Part shown: one piece after another, positions 28,020 to 42,429 of the stretch
How positions within the stretch are numbered: the stretch's first letter is position 1
Layout: each line of letters starts with the position of its first letter
Assembly: GCA_026120185.1 (NCBI GenBank)
Contig: JANUWF010003379.1
Location: 62,001-126,000 of the forward strand
Origin: Voacanga thouarsii
Taxonomy: Eukaryota > Streptophyta > Magnoliopsida > Gentianales > Apocynaceae
DNA length: 64,000 nt
Direction: 5' to 3'
Notes under the pieces: model-generated
The model's input: only the letters and a program-made list of their open reading frames with translations
Told to the model about the DNA's origin: nothing
Database searches by the model: none
Translations under genes and position numbers: made by a program

Positions 28020-28623
28020 GTTATGACCTTGTTTGAATATAATTGGATTTATTTTGGCTTGCAATCCTACAAAAGTCTACAAAAAGATCGATAACCTAAA
28101 ACATTTACAAAGATAGGAACTTTCAATTAATGATCTGACCATTAGATTTGTTTAAATTATTACAAAAAGTGTTATGACCATGTTTGAAGTTAATCGGATA
28201 TATTTTGGCTTGCCATCCATCAAATGTCTACAAAAAGACCGAAAACCTAAGGCATTTCCAAAGATAGGCACTTTAAATTAATGATCTAACCGTTAGATTT
28301 GTTTAAATTGTTAGGAAAAGACATATTACCAAATTTAAAGATTATCGGATATATATTGACCTGCAATCCAACAAATGACAACAAAAAGACCGAAAACCTA
28401 AGACAATTATAAAGATAGGAACTTTCAATTAATAATCTTACCGCTAGATTTGTTAAAATTGCTACAAAAAGTGTTATGCACAAGTTTGAATATAATCGGA
28501 TATATTTTGGCATGCAATCCACCAAATGTCTATAAAAAGACCGAAAACCTAAGGCATTTACAAAGATAAGCACTTTCAATTAATGATCCGGCCGTTAGAT
28601 TTGTTTAAATTTCTAGGAAAAGT
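28020..28623 (+). repeat. Four-monomer module, second of two in copy E2
   Basis: This is a direct tandem copy of 27416-28019 at offset 604. After it the sequence resumes with GTTATGCCCAAGTTTG, exactly as after the single module in E1 and E3. Confidence 0.86.
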
Positions 28624-29731
28624 GTTATGCCCAAGTTTGAATATAATCGGGTATATTTCGGCTTGAAATCCAACAATTGTCTAGAAAAAGACCGAAAACC
28701 TAAAGCATTTACAAAGATAGGCATATTCAATTAATGATCTGACCGTTAGATTTGTTTAAATTGCTAGAAAAAGAGCTATGACCAAATTTGAAGATAATCG
28801 GATATATTTTGGCATGCAATCCAACAAATGACTACAAAAAGACCGAAACCTAAGGCATTTACAAAGATAGGAACTTTCAATTACTGATCCGACCGTTAGA
28901 TTTTTTAAATTGCGAAGAAAAGTTTTATGCCCAAGTTTTAATATAATCGGATATATTTTGGCATGCAATCCAACAAATGTCTACAAAAATATCGAAAACC
29001 TAGGGCATTTATAAAGATAGTCACTTTCAATTAATGATCCGACCATTAGATTAGTTTAAATTGTTAATAAAAGTGTTATGACCAAATTTGAAGATAATCG
29101 GATATATTTTGGCTTGCAATCCAACAATTGTCTATAAAAAGATCGAATACCTTAGGACATTTACAAAGATAGGATCTTCCAATATATGATCCGACCATTA
29201 GATTTATTTAAATTACTACAAAAAGTGTTATGACCATGTTTGAATTTAATCGGATATATTTTGGCATGCAATCCAACAAATGTTTACAAAAATACCGAAA
29301 CCTAAGGCATTTACAAAGATAGGCACATTCAATTAATGATTCGATCGTTAGATTTGTTTAAATTACTAAGAAAAGTGTTATGACCAAATTTGAAGATAAT
29401 CGGATTTATTTTGGCTTGCAATCCATTAAATTTCAACAAAAATACCGAAAACCTAAGGCATTTACAAATGTATGAACTTTCAATTATTGATTCAACCATT
29501 AGATTTGTTTAAATTACTAGCAAAAGTGTTATGACCATGTTCTAAAATAATCGGATATATTTTGGTATGCAATCCAACAAATGTCTGTAAAAAGACCGAA
29601 ACCTAAGTCATTTACAAAGATTACAACTTTCAATTAATGATCTGGCCATTAGATTTGTTTAAATTGTTAAGAGAAGTGTTATGACCAAGTTTTAATATAA
29701 TCGGATATATTTTGGTATGCAATCCAACAAA

Positions 29732-30485
29732 TATCTACAAAAACACTGAAAACCTAAGGCATTTACAAAGATAGGCACTTTCAATTAATGATCCGATCGT
29801 TAGAATTGTTTAAATTTTTAGGAAAAGTGTTATGCCCATGTTTGAATATAATCGGGGTATATTTTGGCTTGAAATCCAACAATTGTCGAGAAAAAGACCG
29901 AAAACCCAAAGCATTTACAAAGATAGGCACTTTCAACTAATGATCTGACCGTTAGATTTGTTTAAATTGTCAGGAAAAGAGCGATGACCAAATTTGAAGA
30001 TAATCGGATATATTTTGGCATGCAATCCACCAAATGACTACAAAAAGACCGAAAACCTAAGGCATTTACAAAGATAGGCACTTTCAATTAATGATCCAAC
30101 TGTTAGATTTTTTAAATTGCTAAGAAAAGTGTTATGCCAAAGTTTGAATATAATCGGATATATTTTGGCCTGCAATCCAATCAATGTCTACAAAAAGACC
30201 GAAAACTTAGGGCATTTACAAATATTGGAACATTCAATTAATGATCCGACCAATAGATTTGTTTAAATTGCAAATAAAAGTGTTATGACCAAATTAGAAG
30301 ATAACCGGATATATTTTCGCATGCAATCCAACAAATGTCTACAAAAAGACTGAAAACCTAAGTCATTTACAAAGATTACAACTTTCAATTAATGATCTGA
30401 CCATTAGATTTGTTTAAATTGTTAAGAGAAGTGTTATGACCTAGTTTTAACATAATCGGATATATTTTGGTATGCAATCCAACAA
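29732..30485 (+). repeat. 754-bp insert (five monomers) in copy E2
   Basis: E1 and E3 have 508 bp between CTAGCAAAAG and CCGAGATATATC, while E2 has 1262 bp. The extra sequence carries the rare ATCGGGGTATATTTTGG variant with CAATTGTCGAGAAAAAG and GATAACCGGATATATTT. This matches 37636-38211 at a steady offset of 7901 bp. The last part (about 30421-30485, CCTAGTTTTAACATAATCGG) instead matches E0 at about 21640. The insert therefore looks copied from more than one place in the array. Confidence 0.75.
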
Positions 30486-31511
30486 ATGTCAACAAAAATA
30501 TCGAAAACATAAGACATTTACAAAGATAGGCACTTTTAATTAACTATCTGACCGTTAGATTTGTTTAAATTGGTAGGAAAAGAGTTATGGCCAAGTTTGA
30601 ATATAATCAGATATATTTTCGCATGCAATCCACGAAATGTCTACAAAAAGACCGAAACCTAAGACATTTACAAATATATGCACTTTCAATTAGTGATCCG
30701 ACCATTAGATTTGTTTAAATTTCTAATAAAAGTGTTATGACCAAATTTGAAGATAATCGGATGTATATTGCATGCAATCCGAGATATATCAACAAAAGAA
30801 CAGAAAACATAAGGCATTCACAAAGATAGACACTTTCAATTAATGATCCGACCGTTAGATTTGTTTAAAAATTCTAATAAAAGTCTTATGACCAAATACG
30901 ATGATAATAGGATATATTTTGGCATGCAATCCCACAAATATCTACAAAAATACTGAAAACCGAAGGCATTTACAACGATAGGAACTTTTAATTAATGATC
31001 CAACCATTAGATTTGTTTAAATTACTAACAAAAGTGTTATGACCAAATTTGAAGATAATCAGATATATTTTGGTATGCAATCCATCAAATAGCAACAAAA
31101 ATACCGAAACCTAAGGCATTTACAGGGATAGACACTTTCAATTAATGATCCGACCATTAGATTTGTTTAAATTGCTAGTAAAAGAGCTATGGCCAAATTT
31201 GAGAATAATCGAATTTATTTTGGCCTGCAATCCAACAAATGACTACAAAAAGACCAAAAACCTAGGGCATTTACAAATATAAATACATTCAATTTATGAT
31301 CCGACCGTCAGATTTATTTAAATTGTTATGAAAAGTGTCATGCACAAGTTTGAATATAATCGGATATATTTTGACATGCAATCCAACAAATATCTACAAA
31401 AATATCGAAAACCTAATGCATTTAAAAAGATAGGAACTTTAAATTAATGATTCGATCGTTAGATTTGTTTAAATTGCTAGAAAAAGTGCTATGGCCATGT
31501 TTGAAGATAAT

Positions 31512-31605
31512 CAGATATATTTTGGCTTGCAATCCAACAAATATCAACAAATATCCACCGTTAGATTTGTTTAAATTGATATGAAATGGGCTATAACAAA
31601 ATTTT
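31512..31605 (+). repeat. Independent shortened monomer in E2
   Basis: ATCAACAAATATCC is joined to ACCGTTAGATTTG at about 31557. The lost segment is similar to, but slightly larger than, that in the 20395-type monomers. The neighbouring variants differ, so it appears to be a separate event. Confidence 0.65.
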
Positions 31606-32821
31606 AAGATAATTAGATATATTTTGGCATGCAATCCAACAAATATCAAGAAAAATACTGAAAACCAAAGGCATTCACAAAGATAGGCACTTTCAATTAA
31701 TGATCCGACCGTTAGATTTGTTTAAATTGATAATAAAAGTGTTATGACCAAGTTTGAAGATAATAGGATATATGTGGCGAGCAATCCAACAAATATCTAC
31801 AAAAATAACGAAAAGCTAAGGCATTTACAAAGATAGGAACTTTGAATTATTTATCCGACCTTTAGATTTGTTTAAATTATTAAAAAAAGTGTTATGACCA
31901 AATTTGAAGATAATCAGATATGTTTTGGCATGCAATCCAACAAATATCAACAAAAATACTGAAAACCTAAGGCATTTACAAAGATAGGCACTTTCAACTA
32001 ATGATCCGACCGTTAGATTTTTTAAATTGCTAAGAAAAGTGTTATGCCAAAGTTTGAATATAATCGGATATATTTTGGCCAGCAATCCAACAAATGTCTA
32101 CAAAAAGACCGAAAACCTAGGGCATTTACAAAGATTGGAACATTCAATTAATGATCCGACCATTAGATTTGTTTAAATTGCAAATAAATGTGTTATGACC
32201 AAATTTGAAGATAATCGAATATATTTTGGCCGGCAATCCAATAAATGACTACAACAAGACCGAAATTCTAAGACAATTACAAAGATAGGAGCTTTCAATT
32301 AATGATCCGACCGTTAGATTTGTTTAAATTGCTATGAAAAGTGTTATGACCATGTTTTAATTTAATTGGATATCTTTTGGTGTGCAATCCAATAAATGTC
32401 TACAAAAAGATCGAAATCCTAAGGCATTTACAAAGATTGGAACTTTCAATTAATGATCGACGGTTAGATTTGTTTAAATTATTACAAAAAGTGTTATGAC
32501 TAAATTTGAAGATAATCGGATATATTTTGGCATGCAATCCAACAAATGTCTACAAAAAAATCGAAAACCTAGGGCATTTACAAAGATAGGAAAATTCAAT
32601 TAATGAACCGACCACTAGATTTGTTTAAATTACTACGAAAAGTGTTATGACCAGGTTTTAATATAATCGGATATATTTTGGCTTGCAATCCAACAAATGT
32701 CTACAAAAAAATCGAAAAACTAAAGCATTTACAATTATATGAACTTTCAATTAATGATCCGTCCGTTAGATTTGTTTAAATTGATAGTAAAGGTATTATG
32801 ACCAAGTTTGAAGATAATTAG

Positions 32822-32925
32822 ATATATTTTGGAATGCAATCCAACAAATATCAACGAAAATAACGAAAATCGTTAGATTTGTTCAAATTGCTAAGATAAG
32901 TGTTATTCCCAAGTTTGAATACAAG
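32822..32925 (+). repeat. Shortened monomer, copy E3
   Basis: The 20395-type junction is present with one change (AAAATCGTTAG at 32866), followed by the shared TTCAAATTGCTAAGATAAG variant. Confidence 0.83.
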
Positions 32926-33052
32926 CGGATATATTTTGGCATGCAATCCATCAAATGTCTACAAAAAGACCGAAAACCTAAGGCATTTACAAAGATAGGC
33001 ACTTTCAATTAACGATCCAACCGTTAGATTTATTTAAATTTCTAAGAAATGT

Positions 33053-33655
33053 GTTATGACCTTGTTTGAATATAATTGGATTTATTTTGGCTTGCAATCC
33101 TACAAAAGTCTACAGAAAGATCGATAACCTAAAACATTTACAAAGATAGGAACTTTCAATTAATGATCTGACCGTTAGATTTGTTTAAATTATTACAAAA
33201 AGTGTTATGACCATGTTTGAAGTAAATCGGATATATTTTGGCTTGCCATCCATCAAATGTCTACAAAAAGACCGAAAACCTAAGGCATTTCCAAAAATAG
33301 GCACATTAAATTAATGATCTAACCGTTAGATTTGTTTAAATTGTTAGGAAAAGACATATTACCAAATTTAAAGATTATCGGATATATATTGGCCTGCAAT
33401 CGAACAAATGACAACAAAAAGACCGAAAACCTAAAACATTTACAAAGATAGGAACTTTCAATTAATAATCTTACCATTAGATTTGTTAAAATTGCTACAA
33501 AAAGTGTTATGCACAAGTTTGAATATAATCGGATATATTTTGGCATGCAGTCCACCAAATGTCTATAAAAAGATCGAAACCTAAGGCATTTACAAAGATA
33601 AGCACTTTCAATTAATGATCCGACCGTTAGATTTGTTTAAATTTCTAGGAAAAGT
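33053..33655 (+). repeat. Four-monomer module in copy E3
   Basis: This 603-bp block starts 688 bp after the E3 start marker and has the same internal variants as the E1 module. It is followed by GTTATGCCTAAGTTTG. Confidence 0.84.
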
Positions 33656-35860
33656 GTTATGCCTAAGTTTGAATATAATCGGGTATATTTTGGCTTGAAA
33701 TCCAGCAATTGTCTAGAAAAGACCGAAAACCTAAAGCATTTACAAAGATAGGCACATTCAATTAATGATCTGACCGTTAAGATTTGTTTAAATTGCTAGA
33801 AAAAGAGCTATGACCAAATTTGAAGATAATCGGATATATTTTGGCATGCAATCCAACAAATGACTACAAAAAGACCGAAAACCTAAGGCATTTACAAAGA
33901 TAGGAACTTTCAATTACTGATCCGACCGTTAGATTTTTTAAATTGCGAAGAAAAGTGTTATGGCCAAGTTTTAATATAATCGGATATATTTTGGCATGCA
34001 ATCCAACAAATGTCTACAAAAAAATAGAAAACCTAGGGCATTTATAAAGATAGCCACTTTCAATTAATGATCCGACCATTAGATTAGTTTAAATTGCTAA
34101 TAAAAGTGTTATGACCAAATTTGAAGATAATCGGATATATTTTGGCTTGCAATCCAACAAATGTCTATAAAAAGATTGAAAACCTTAGGACATTTACAAA
34201 GATAGGATCTTCCAATATATGATCCGACCATTAGATTTGTTTAAATTACTACAAAAAGTGTTTTGACCTTGTTTGAATTTAATCGGATATATTTTGGCAT
34301 GCAATCCAACAAATGTTTACAAAAACACCGAAACCTAAGGCATTTACAAAGATAGGCACATTCAATTAATGATCCGAGCGTTAGATTTGTTTAAATTGCT
34401 AAGAAAAGTGTTATGACCAAATTTGAAGATAATCGGATTTATTTTGGCTTGCAATCCTTCAAATTTCAACAAAAATACCGAAAACCTAAGGCATTTACAA
34501 AGGTATGAACTTTCAATTAATGATTCAACCATTAGATTTGTTTAAATTACTAGCAAAAATGTTATGACCATGTTCTAAAATAATCGGATATATTTTGGTA
34601 TGCAATTCAACAAATGTCTACAAAAAGACCGAAACCTAAGTCATTTACAAAGATTACAACATTCAATTAATTATCTGACCATTAGATCTGTTTAAATTGT
34701 TAAGAGAAGTGTTATGACCAAGTTTTAATATAATCGGATATATTTTGGTATGCAATCCAACAAATGTCAACAGAAATATCGAAAACCTAAGACATTTACA
34801 AAGATAAGCTCTTTCAATTAATGATCCGACCGTTAGATTTGTTTAAATTGGTAGGAAAAGAGTAATGGCCAGGTTTGAATATAATCGGATATATTTTCGC
34901 ATGCAATCCACCTAATGTCTATAAAAAAACCGAAAACCTAAGACTTTTACAAAGATAGGCAGTTTCAATTAGTGATCCGACCATTAGATTTGTTTAAATT
35001 GCTAATAAAAGTGTTAGGACCAAATTTGAAGATAGTCGGATATATATTGCATGCAATCCGAGATATATCAACAAAAGAACCGAAAAACTTAATGCATTCA
35101 CAAAGATAGTCACTTTCAATTAATGATCCGACCGTTAGATTTGTTTAAATTGCTAATAAAAGTCTTATGACCAAATACGATGTAAATAGGATATATTTTG
35201 GCATGCAATCTCACAAATATCTACAAAAATACCGAAAACCTAAGGCATTTACAACGATAGGAACTTTGAATTAATGATCCGACCATTAGATTTGTTTAAA
35301 TTACTAATAAAAATGTTATGACCAAATTTGAAGATAATCAGATATATTTTGGTTTGCAATCCAACAAATTGCAACAAAAATATCGAAAACCTAAGGCATT
35401 TACAGGGACAGACACTTTCATTTAATGATCCGACATTAGATTTGTTTAAATTTTTAGTAAAAGATTTATGACCAAATTTGAGGATAATCGAAATTATTTT
35501 TGCCTGCAATCCAACAAATGACTACAAAAAGACCAAAAACCTAGGGCATTTACAAAGATAAACGCATTCAATTAATGATCCGACCGTCAGATTTATTTAA
35601 ATTGCTATGAAAAGTTTCATGCCCAAGTGTGAATATAATCGGATATATTTTGGCATGCAATCCAACAAATATCAACAAAAATACTGAAAACATAAGGCAT
35701 TCACAAAGATAGGCAATTTCAATTAATGATCCGACCGTTAGATTTGTTTAAATTGATAATAAAAGTGTTATGACCTAGTTTGAAAATAATAGGATATATT
35801 GTGGCATGCAATCCAACAAATATTAACAAAAATAACGAAAAGCTAAGGCATTTACAAAGA

Positions 35861-38800
35861 TAGGAACTTTAAATTAATGATTCGACCGTTAGATTTGTTT
35901 AAATTTCTAGGAAAAGTGTTACGCCCATGTTTGAATATAATCGGGTTTTTTTTTTGCTTGAAATCCAACAATTGTCTAGAAAAAGTCCGAAAACCCAAAG
36001 CATTTAAAAAGATAGGCACTTTCAATTAATGATCTGACCGTTAGATTTGTTTAAATTGCTAGGAAAAGAGCTATGATCAAATATGAAGATAATCGGATAT
36101 ATTTTGGCATGCAATCTAACAAATGACTACAAAAAGACTGAAAACCTAAGGCATTTACAAAGATAGGCACACATTCTATTAATGATCCGACCGTTAGATT
36201 TTTTAAATTGCTAAGAAAAGTGTTGTGCCAAAGTTTGAATATAATCGGATAAATTTTGGCATGCAATCCAACAAATGTCTACAAAAAGACCGAAAACCTA
36301 GGGCATTTACAAAGATTGGAACATTCAATTAATGATCCGACCATTAGATTTGTTTAAATTGCAAATAAAAGTGTTATAACCAAATTTGAAGACAATCGGA
36401 TATATTTTGGCATGCAATCCAACAAATGTCTACAAAAAGACCGAAAACCTAAGGGCATTTACAAAGATAGGAACTTCCAATAAATGATCTGATCATTAGA
36501 TTTGTTTAAATTACTACAAAAAGTGGTATGACCAAGTTTGAATTTAATCGGATATATTTTGGCATGCAATCCAATAGATGTTTACAAAAATACCGAAAGC
36601 CAAGACATTTACAAAGATAGGCACATTCAATTATTGATCCGACCGTTAGATATGTTTAAATTGCTAAGAAAAGTGTTATGACCAAATTTGAAGATAATCG
36701 GATTTATTTTGGCTTGCAATCCTTTCAATATCAACAAAAATACCGAAAACCTAAGGCATTTACAAAGATATGAACTTTCAATTAATGATTCGACAATTAG
36801 ATTTGTTAAAATTGCCAGCAAAAGTGTTATGACCAAGTTCTAATATAGTCGGATATATTTTGGCATGCAATCTAACAAAGGTCTACAAAAAGATCGAAAC
36901 CTATGTCATTTACAAAGATTACAACTTTCAAATAATTATCTGATCATTAGATTTGTTTAAATTGTTAAGAGAAGTGTTATGACCAAGTTTTAATATAATC
37001 GCATATATATTAGCATGCAATCCAACAAAGGTCTACAAAAAGACTGAAAACCTAAGGCATTTACAAAGGTAGACACTTTCAATTAATGATCCGACCGTTA
37101 GATTTGTTTAAATTTTTAGGAAAATTGTTATGCCCAAGTTTGAATATAATCGGGTATATTTTGGCTTGAAATCCAAAAATAGTCTAGAAAAAGACCGAAA
37201 CTCCAAGGCATTTACAAAGATAGGCACTTTCAACTAATGATCTAACCGTTAAATTTGTTTAAATTGCTAGGAAAAGAGTTATGACCAAATTTGAAGATAA
37301 TCGGATATATTTTGGCATGCAATCCAACAAATGACTACAAAAACACCGAAAACCTAAGGCATTTACAAAGATAGGCACTTTCAATTAATGATCCGACCGT
37401 TAAATTTTTTAAATTGCTAAGAAAAAGTGTTATGCTAAAGTTTAAAGATAATCGGATATATTTTGGCATGCAATCCAACAAATGTCTACAAAAAGATCGA
37501 AACCTCGGGCATTTACAAAGATTGGAACATTCAATTAATGATCCAACCGTTAGATTTGTTTAAATTGTTAATAAAAGACTTATGACCAAATATGAAGATA
37601 ATAGGATATATTCTGGCATGCAATCCAACAAATATCTAGAAAAATACTGAAAACCTAGGGCATTTACAAAGATAGGCACTTTCAATTAATGATCCGATCG
37701 TTAGAATTGTTTAAATGTCTAGGAAAAGTGTTATGCCCATGTTTGAATATAATCGGGGTATATTTTGGCTTGAAATCCAACAATTGTCGAGAAAAAGACC
37801 GAAAACCCAAAGCATTTACAAAGATAGGCACTTTCAACTAATGATCTGACCGTTAGATTTGTTTAAATTGCTAGGAAAAGAGCTATGACTAAATTTGAAG
37901 ATAATCGGATATATTTTGGCATGCAATCCACCAAATGACTACAAAAAGATCGAAAACTTAAGGCATTTACAAAGATAGGCACTTTCAATTAATGATCCGA
38001 CCGTTAGATTTTTTAAATTGCTAAGAAAAGTGTTATGCCAAAGTTTGAATATAATCGGATATATTTTGGCCTGAAATCCAACCAATGTCTACAAAAAGAC
38101 CGAAAACCTAGGGCATTTACAAATATTGGAACATTCAATTAATGATCTGACCAATAGATTTGTTTAAATTGCAAATAAAAGTGTTATGACCAAATTTGAA
38201 GATAACCGGATATATTTTGGCATGCAATCCAACAAATGTCTACAAAAAGACCGAAAACCTAAAGGCATTTAAAATGATAGGAACCTCCAACAAATGATCT
38301 AATCATTAGATTTGTTTAAATTACTACAAAAAGTGTTATGACCAAGTTTGAATTTAATCGGATATATTTTGGCATGCAATCCAACAAATATTTTCAAAAA
38401 TATCAAAACCTAAGGCATTTACAAAGATAGACATTCAATTAATGATCCGGCCGTTAGATTTGTTTAAATTGCTAAGAAAAGTGTTATGACCAAATTTGAA
38501 GATAATCGGATTTATTTTGGCTTGCAATCCATCAAATATCAACAAAAATACCGAAAAACTATTGAATTTACAAAGATAGGAACTTCCAATTAATGATTCG
38601 ACCATTATATTTGTTTAAATTGCTAGCAAAAGTGTTATGACTAAGTTCTAATATAGTCGGATATATTTTGGCATGCAATCCAACAAATGTCTACAAAAAG
38701 ACCGAAACCTATGTCATTTACAAAGATTACAACTTTCAATTAATTATCTGACCATTAGATTTGTTTAAATTGCTAAGAGAAGTGTTATGACCAATTTTTA

Positions 38801-41350
38801 ATATAATCAGATATATTTTGGCATGCAATCCAACAAATGTCTACAAAAATACCGAAAACCTAAGACATTTACAAAGATAGGCACTTTCAATTAAAGATCC
38901 GACCGTTAGATTTATTAAAATTGGTAGCAAAAGAGGTATTGCCAAGTTTGAATATAATCGGATGTATTTTCGCATGCAATCCACCAAATGTATACAAAAA
39001 GACCGAAACCTAAGACATTTACAAAGATAGGCACTTTCAATTAGTGATCCGACCATTAGATTTGTTGAAATTGCTAATAAAATTGTTATGACCAAAGTTG
39101 AGGACAATCGGATATATTTTTGCATGCAATCCAACAAATATAAACAAAAATACCGAAAACCTACGGCACTTACAAAGATAAAAACCTTCAATTAATGATC
39201 CGACCATTAGATTAGTTTAAGTAGCAAGGAAAAGTGTTATGACCAAATTTGAAGATAATCGGATATATTTTGGTATTCAATCCAACAAATGTCAACAAAA
39301 AGACCGAAAACTTAAGGGCATTTACAACAATAGGAACTTCCAATAAATGATTTGACCATTAGAGTTGCCTAAATTACTACAAAAAGTGTTATGACCATGT
39401 TTGAATTTAATCGGATATATTTTGGCATGTAATCCAACAAATGTTTACAAAAATACCGAAACCTAAGGCATTTACAAAGATAGGCACACATTCAATTAAT
39501 GATCCGACCGTTAAATTTGTTTAAATTGTAAGAAAAGTGTTATGACCAAATTTGAAGATAATAGGATTAATTTTGGTTTGCAATCCATCAAATATCAATA
39601 AAAATACCGAAAACCTAAGGCATTTACAAAGATAGGAATTTTCAATTAATGATTCGACCATTAGATTTGTTTAAATTGCTAGCAAAAGTGTTATGACCAA
39701 GTTATAATATAGTCGGATATATTTTGGCATGCAATCTAACAAATGTTTACAAAAAGACCAAAAATCTAAGGGAATTTACTAATATAGGAACTTCCAATAA
39801 ATGATCCGATCATTATATTTGTTTAAATTACAACAAAAAGTGGTATTACCCAGTTTTAATATAATCGGATATATTTTGGCTTGCAATCCAACAAATGTTT
39901 ACAAAAATATCGAAACCCAAGGCATTTACAAAGATAGGTACATTCAATTAATGATCTGACCGTTAGATTTGTTTAAATTGTTAAGAAAAGTGTTATGACC
40001 AAATTTGAAGATAATCGAATTTATTTTGGCTTGCAATCCATCAAATATCAACAAAAATACCGAAAACCTAAGGCATTTACAAAGATAGGAACTTTCAATT
40101 AATGATTCGACCATTAGATTTGTTTAGATTTCTAGCAAAAGTGTTATGACCAAGTTCTAATATAGTCGGATATATTTTGGCATGCAATCTAACAAATGTC
40201 TACAAAAAAATCGAAACCTATGTCATTTATAAAGATTACAACTTTCAATTAATTATCTGACCATTAGATTTGTTTAAATTGCTAAGAGAAGTGTTATGAC
40301 CAAGTTTTAATGTAATCGGATATATTTTGGCATGCAATCCAACAAATGTCTACAAAAATACCAAAAACCGAAGGCATTTACAAATATAGACACTTTCAAT
40401 TAATGATCCGACCGTTCGATTTGTTTAAATTTCTCGGAAAAGTGTTATGCCCAAGTTTGAATATAATCGGGTATATTTTGGCTTGAAATCCAACAATTGC
40501 CTAGAAAAAGACCGAAAACCCAAAGGATTTACAAAGATAGGCACTTTCAACTAATGATCTGACCGTTAGATTTGTTTAAATTGCTAGGAAAAGAGCTATG
40601 ACCAAATTTGGAGATAATTGGATATATTTTGGTATTCAATTAAACAAATGACTACAAAAAGACCGAAAATCTAAAGCATTTACAAAGATAGGCACTTTCA
40701 ATTAATGATCCGACCGTTAGATTTTTTAAATTGCTAAGAAAAGTGTTATGCCAAAGTTTGAATATAATTGGATATATTTTGGCATGCAATCCAGCAAATG
40801 TCTACAAAAAAACTGAAAACCTAGGGCATTTACAAAGATTGGAACATTCAATTAATGATTCGACCATTAGATTTGTTTAAATTGCAAATAAAAGTGTTAT
40901 GACCAAATTTGAAGAGAATCAGATATATTTTGGCTTGCAATCCATCACATGTCTAGAAAAAGACCGAAAACCTAAGGGCATTTACAAAGATAGGAATTTC
41001 CAATAAATGATCTGACCATTAGATTTATTTAAATTACTACAAAAAGTGTTATGACCACGTTTGAATTTAATCGGATATATTTTGGAATGCAATCCAACAA
41101 ATGTTTACAAAAATACTGAAACCTAAGGCATTTACAAATATAGGCACATTCAATTAATGATCCGACCGTTAGTTTTGTTTAAATTGCTAAGAAAAGTGTT
41201 ATGACCAAATTTGAAGATAATCGGATTTATTTTGGCTTGCAATACGTCAAATATCAACAAAAATACCGAAAACTTAAGGCATTTACAAAGGTAGGAACTT
41301 TCAATTAATGATTCGACCATTAGATTTGTTTAAATTGCTAGCAAAAGTGT
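35861..41350 (+). repeat. Satellite, mosaic region F1
   Basis: These are head-to-tail monomers. Variants include GGCACACATTC (about 36170 and 39485), GTTCTAATATAGTCGG, and CATTTACAAAGATTACAAC. The stretch 37636-38211 is the relative of the E2 insert. About 38200-38900 recurs near 44400-45000 at offset 6188 (GAACCTCCAACAAATGATCT at 38281 and 44469). No non-satellite sequence was seen. Confidence 0.85.
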
Positions 41351-42429
41351 TATGACCAAGTTCTAATATTGTCAGATATATTTTGGCATGCAATCCAACA
41401 AATGTCTAGAAATATACCGAAGCCTAAGTCATTTACAAAGATTTCGACTTTCAATTAATGATCTGACCATTAGCTTTGTTTAAATTGCTAGGAGAAGTGT
41501 TATGACCAAGTTTTAATATAATCGGATATATTTTGGCATGCAATCCAACAAATGTCTACAAAAATACCGAAAACCCAAGACATTTACAAGGATAGACACT
41601 TTCAATTAATGATCCGACCGTTAGATTTGTTTAAATTGGTAGGAAAAGAGTTATGGCCAAGTTTGAATATAATCCGATATATTTTCGCTTGCAATCCAAC
41701 AAATGTCTACAAAAAGACCGAAAACCTTAGACATTTACAAAGATAGGCACTTTGAATTAGTGATCCGACCTTTAGATTTGTTTAAATTGCTAAAAAAAGT
41801 GTTATGACCAAATTTGAAGATAATATGATATATTGTGGCTTGCAATCCATTAAATATCAACAAAAATACCGAAAACCTAAGGCTTTTACAAAGGTATGAA
41901 CTTTAAATTAATGATTTAACCATTAGATTTGTTTAAATTACTAACAAAAGTGTTATGACCATGTTCTAATATAATCGGATATATTTTGGTATGCAATCCA
42001 ACAAATGTCTACAAAAAGATCGAAACCTAAGTCATTTAGAAAGATTACAACTTTCAATTAATGATCTGACCATTAGATTTGTTTAAATTGTTAAGAGAAG
42101 TGTTATGACCAAGTTTTAATATAATTGGATATATTTTAGTATGCAATCCAACAAATGTCTACAAAAATACCGAAACCTAAGACATTTACAAAGATAGACA
42201 CTTTCAATTAATGATCTGACTGTTAGGTTCGTTTAAATTGGTAGGAAAAGAGTTATGGACAAGTTGGAATGTAATCGGATATATTTTCGCAGGCAATCCA
42301 CCAAATGTCTACAAAAAGAGCGAAAACCTAAGACATTTACAAAGATAGGCACTTTCAATTAGTGATCTGACCATTAGATTTGTTTAAATTGCTAATAAAA
42401 GTGTTATAACCAAATTTGAAGATAATCGG

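Larger units (their letters stand above)
26728..32364 (+). repeat. Higher-order repeat family 2, copy E2 (5637 bp, expanded)
   Basis: This is the same marker series as E1 but with three additions: a second 604-bp module (28020-28623), a 754-bp insert at about 29732-30485, and about 404 bp of extra monomers near 31260-31660. The distance from the start to CTAGCAAAAG is 2789 bp, which is 604 more than in E1. The distance to CCGAGATATATC is 4051 bp, which is 1358 (604 + 754) more than in E1 or E3. Confidence 0.86.
32365..35860 (+). repeat. Higher-order repeat family 2, copy E3
   Basis: The start marker has diverged to ATTGGATATC (32365). The module is at 33053-33655, CTAGCAAAAA at 34550 (2185 bp from the start) and CCGAGATATATC at 35058 (2693 bp from the start), matching E1 base for base in spacing. 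The tail (about 35560-35860) follows E2's 31282-31830, including the CCGTCAGATTTATTTAAATT variant. Correspondence ends near 35860. Confidence 0.83.
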
